From the NCBI GenBank assembly GCA_023436585.1, contig JAEZIN010000029.1:124001-188000 (forward strand): DNA of 64,000 bases, written 5' to 3'. The notes beneath the pieces were generated by a model. The model saw nothing but the letters and a program-made list of their open reading frames with translations, was not told the origin of the DNA and searched no databases. Every line of letters starts with the position of its first letter. The stretch's first letter is position 1. Below are positions 62,135-64,000 of this stretch, one piece after another. The stretch comes from Bacillota bacterium (lineage in GTDB: Bacteria; Bacillota; Clostridia; Christensenellales; Aristaeellaceae). The position numbers were made by a program, and so were the translations under genes.

Positions 62135-63568
62135 ATGCAAGGCATCAACCGGTTCAAAAAAACATTCATTGGCGACCGCAGGTTCTATGGCGCTGTGCTT
62201 GCCATCATCGTTCCCATCATTATACAAAACAGCATTTCCAACTTTGTGAACCTGCTGGATAATATCATGGTCGGATCGCTGGGCACGGCGCAGATGTCTG
62301 GCGTAGCCATCGCCAACCAGCTTTTGTTTGTATTCAACCTGTGCGTTTTCGGCGGCCTGTCCGGTCCCGGCATCTTCGGCGCGCAGTTTTTTGGCGCCAA
62401 AGATATGGAAGGTTTTCGCAATACCTTCCGTATCAAGTTGTGGATGGGTTTAAGCATCATTCTCATTGCGCTTGGCATCTTTATTTTCTTTGGGGACCGG
62501 TTGATCCTGATCTACCTCACAGGCGAAGGGGAGGCGGCAACCGCACAGGCCATGCTTCTTAGCGGCAGGGAGTACCTGAGTATTATGCTGGTGGGGCTTT
62601 TGCCCTTTGCGCTGACCCAGGCCTATTCCGGTACGCTGCGTGAAGCGGGAGAAACAATGCTGCCCATGGTGGCCAGCATAGCGGCGGTGTTGACCAACCT
62701 GTGCTTCAATACCCTGCTGATTTACGGCTTTTTGGGTTTTCCAAGGCTGGAGGTGCGAGGCGCGGCCATTGCCACGGTCATTTCTCGCTTTGTGGAGCTG
62801 GCCATTGTTGTTATCGGAACGCATAAAAGCCTGCGTTACAGCTTTATGCGCGGCGTTTACCGCACGCTGCGGGTACCGGCCAAGCTTTTGCGCGCGGTGA
62901 TGAAAAAGGGCATGTCGCTTCTGCTGAATGAGGCATTTTGGTCCATGGGCGTGGCGACGCTGATGCAGATATACTCCTTGAGAGGGCTGATGGTTTTAAG
63001 CGGCATCAATATTGCCAGTGCCATCAGCAACCTGTTCAATGTGGTGTTCATCTCCATGGGCAATGCCATTGCGATTATGATCGGGCAGGCGCTGGGTGCC
63101 AATGATATGCAGCGTGCCAGGAATGATGTTTGGAAACTGATGGGCTTCAGCGTGTTTTGCTGCCTGCTGGTCGGCGGTGTGATGGCTTCACTTTCCTCCG
63201 TATTTCCTATGTTGTACAAAACAGAGGAAGGTGTACGGGTACTTGCGGCACGTTTTATTCTGACCGCCGCCTGCATGATGCCCATCAACGCAGTTGCCCA
63301 TTGCAGCTACTTTACCCTGCGCTCAGGCGGGTCCACCATTGTCACGTTCCTGTTTGACAGCGTATTCTCCTGGTGCATTCATATTCCCTTTGCACTTTTC
63401 CTGGTACACATGACCAACCTTGATATCATGCTCCTTTTTCCGATTTCACATGCCATTGAACTGGTGAAGAGTACAATTGGTGTTATCCTCGTAAAAAAAG
63501 GCATATGGCTGAAGAACATTGTTTCCGGCCACAAGGCAGATGCGCAAGTCGCCGCTTTGGAAGGATAA
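62135..63568 (+). CDS. MATE-family efflux transporter
   Basis: This is a 477-residue, 12-helix exporter driven by Na+ or H+. Family features are the opening YGAVLAIIVPIIIQNSISNFVNLLDNIMVGSLG (shown in part), the GISGPGIFGAQFFGAKD-like LSGPGIFGAQFFGAKD loop, and the second-half equivalent NAIAIMIGQALGANDMQRAR. The substrate is not predictable. It is transcribed alone. Confidence 0.92.
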   Translation: MQGINRFKKTFIGDRRFYGAVLAIIVPIIIQNSISNFVNLLDNIMVGSLGTAQMSGVAIANQLLFVFNLCVFGGLSGPGIFGAQFFGAKDMEGFRNTFRIKLWMGLSIILIALGIFIFFGDRLILIYLTGEGEAATAQAMLLSGREYLSIMLVGLLPFALTQAYSGTLREAGETMLPMVASIAAVLTNLCFNTLLIYGFLGFPRLEVRGAAIATVISRFVELAIVVIGTHKSLRYSFMRGVYRTLRVPAKLLRAVMKKGMSLLLNEAFWSMGVATLMQIYSLRGLMVLSGINIASAISNLFNVVFISMGNAIAIMIGQALGANDMQRARNDVWKLMGFSVFCCLLVGGVMASLSSVFPMLYKTEEGVRVLAARFILTAACMMPINAVAHCSYFTLRSGGSTIVTFLFDSVFSWCIHIPFALFLVHMTNLDIMLLFPISHAIELVKSTIGVILVKKGIWLKNIVSGHKADAQVAALEG

Positions 63569-63588
63569 TGCAGCCTATTCCATCAAGC

Positions 63589-63626
63589 AAAAAGCTTTCA
63601 GGCGATAAACGCCTGAAAGCTTTTTT
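63589..63626 (+). terminator. Terminator after the MATE gene
   Basis: AAAAAGCTTTCAGGCG (63589-63604), loop ATAAA, CGCCTGAAAGCTTTTT (63610-63625) is a perfect stem ending in a T run. It can also serve the converging M42 gene. Confidence 0.92.
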
Positions 63627-63651
63627 GCATGCCTGATGACACAGCATGATG

Positions 63652-64000
63652 CTATTTTTTCGATACGTATGCCGCCAGCAGCTTCAAAGTATTCTCCACG
63701 CCCAGCTTATGCGTCCTTTCATACCCGTGGGAGGCGAACACCCCCGTTCCCACCAGCGCGTGGCGGGCTTCCATGCCGGCCTCCAGGGCCGTGGCGGTGT
63801 CGGAACCATAGCGGGGATAGATATCCAACGCGTAGCGCAGGCCGTTTTCCTTGGCCAGCGCCACCAGCTCATTGGTGAGCTCATAGTTGAAGGGCCCCGT
63901 GGAATCCTTGGCGCAGATGGATACCATGGTTTCATCGCACGAAAGGTCGTCGCCCACGCAGCCCATGTCCACGGCGATCATATCGTTTACATCCTTGGGC
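63652..64000 (-). CDS. M42-family aminopeptidase, C-terminal part (start outside window)
   Basis: The frame is open to the window end, so only about 116 C-terminal residues are visible. They match M42 glutamyl aminopeptidases: IAVDMGCVGDDLSCDETMVSI with the metal-binding aspartate, the KDSTGP motif, YPRYGSDTATALEAG, and the final SHGYERTHKLGVENTLKL with the metal-binding histidine (each shown in part where long). These are cobalt- or zinc-dependent peptidases of the cytoplasm that form large assemblies. Confidence 0.9.
   Translation of the reverse strand, partial: PKDVNDMIAVDMGCVGDDLSCDETMVSICAKDSTGPFNYELTNELVALAKENGLRYALDIYPRYGSDTATALEAGMEARHALVGTGVFASHGYERTHKLGVENTLKLLAAYVSKK

Overview
The window looks like chromosomal DNA of a GC-rich, endospore-forming Firmicute of the class Clostridia. 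It carries spoIIR, sleB and ypeB (sporulation and germination), a CtsR-type heat-shock operator, a T-box riboswitch, strong sigma-A style promoters with 17-bp spacers, GGAGG ribosome binding sites and the Firmicute order tilS-hpt-ftsH. The species cannot be named from sequence alone. No tRNA, rRNA, CRISPR array, prophage or IS transposase was seen.

Layout. 1-7.6 kb: the end of a U32 peptidase, mutS2, then an operon of response regulator, histidine kinase, chorismate mutase, shikimate kinase and a small helix-hairpin-helix protein. 7.6-14.6 kb (minus strand): a DUF4180/excisionase-like pair, a ProB-like kinase, a GH110 alpha-galactosidase-like protein, a PiT phosphate transporter with its DUF47 partner, and an AT-rich secreted protein. 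14.7-19.9 kb: an acyl-CoA synthetase behind a T-box leader, a divergent TetR regulator and small proteins. 19.9-23.4 kb (minus): CTP synthase and a three-gene operon. 23.5-27.2 kb: ispE and the spore genes. 27.3-31.5 kb (minus): hydrolase, flavin-type oxidoreductase, MarR, two half-size DMT transporters, YitT and Hsp20. 31.8-39.0 kb: tilS, hpt, ftsH, PHP phosphoesterase, VanW-type protein and RidA. 39.2-50.3 kb: a beta-mannan utilisation locus. 50.4-60.1 kb: a pyrimidine operon, pyrB-pyrC-carA-carB-pyrK-pyrD-pyrF-pyrE. 60.4-64 kb: a repeat lipoprotein, a MATE exporter and the end of an M42 peptidase.

How genes work together. In the mannan locus a secreted GH26 mannanase would release oligosaccharides, a binding protein and two permeases would import them (no ATPase gene is present), a cellobiose-2-epimerase-type enzyme and a GH130 phosphorylase would convert them to sugar phosphate, and a LacI regulator would control the set. 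The pyr operon makes UMP, which the unlinked CTP synthase at 19.9-21.5 kb would carry on to CTP.

Most notable observations: (1) a T-box riboswitch whose apparent specifier reads CUC (leucine) lies directly before an acyl-CoA synthetase, not an aminoacyl-tRNA synthetase or amino-acid gene; (2) the CTP synthase has glycine where the glutaminase nucleophile cysteine belongs; (3) both permeases of the mannan transporter carry a similar N-terminal extension of about 200 residues (one membrane helix, an outside domain, about three more helices), while their binding protein has no lipobox; (4) a clean CtsR box sits inside the hsp20 promoter; (5) tilS has either a leaderless start or a coupled 27-codon upstream ORF; (6) a 188-bp terminal-inverted-repeat element lies before mutS2 and a diverged copy of its core lies after it.
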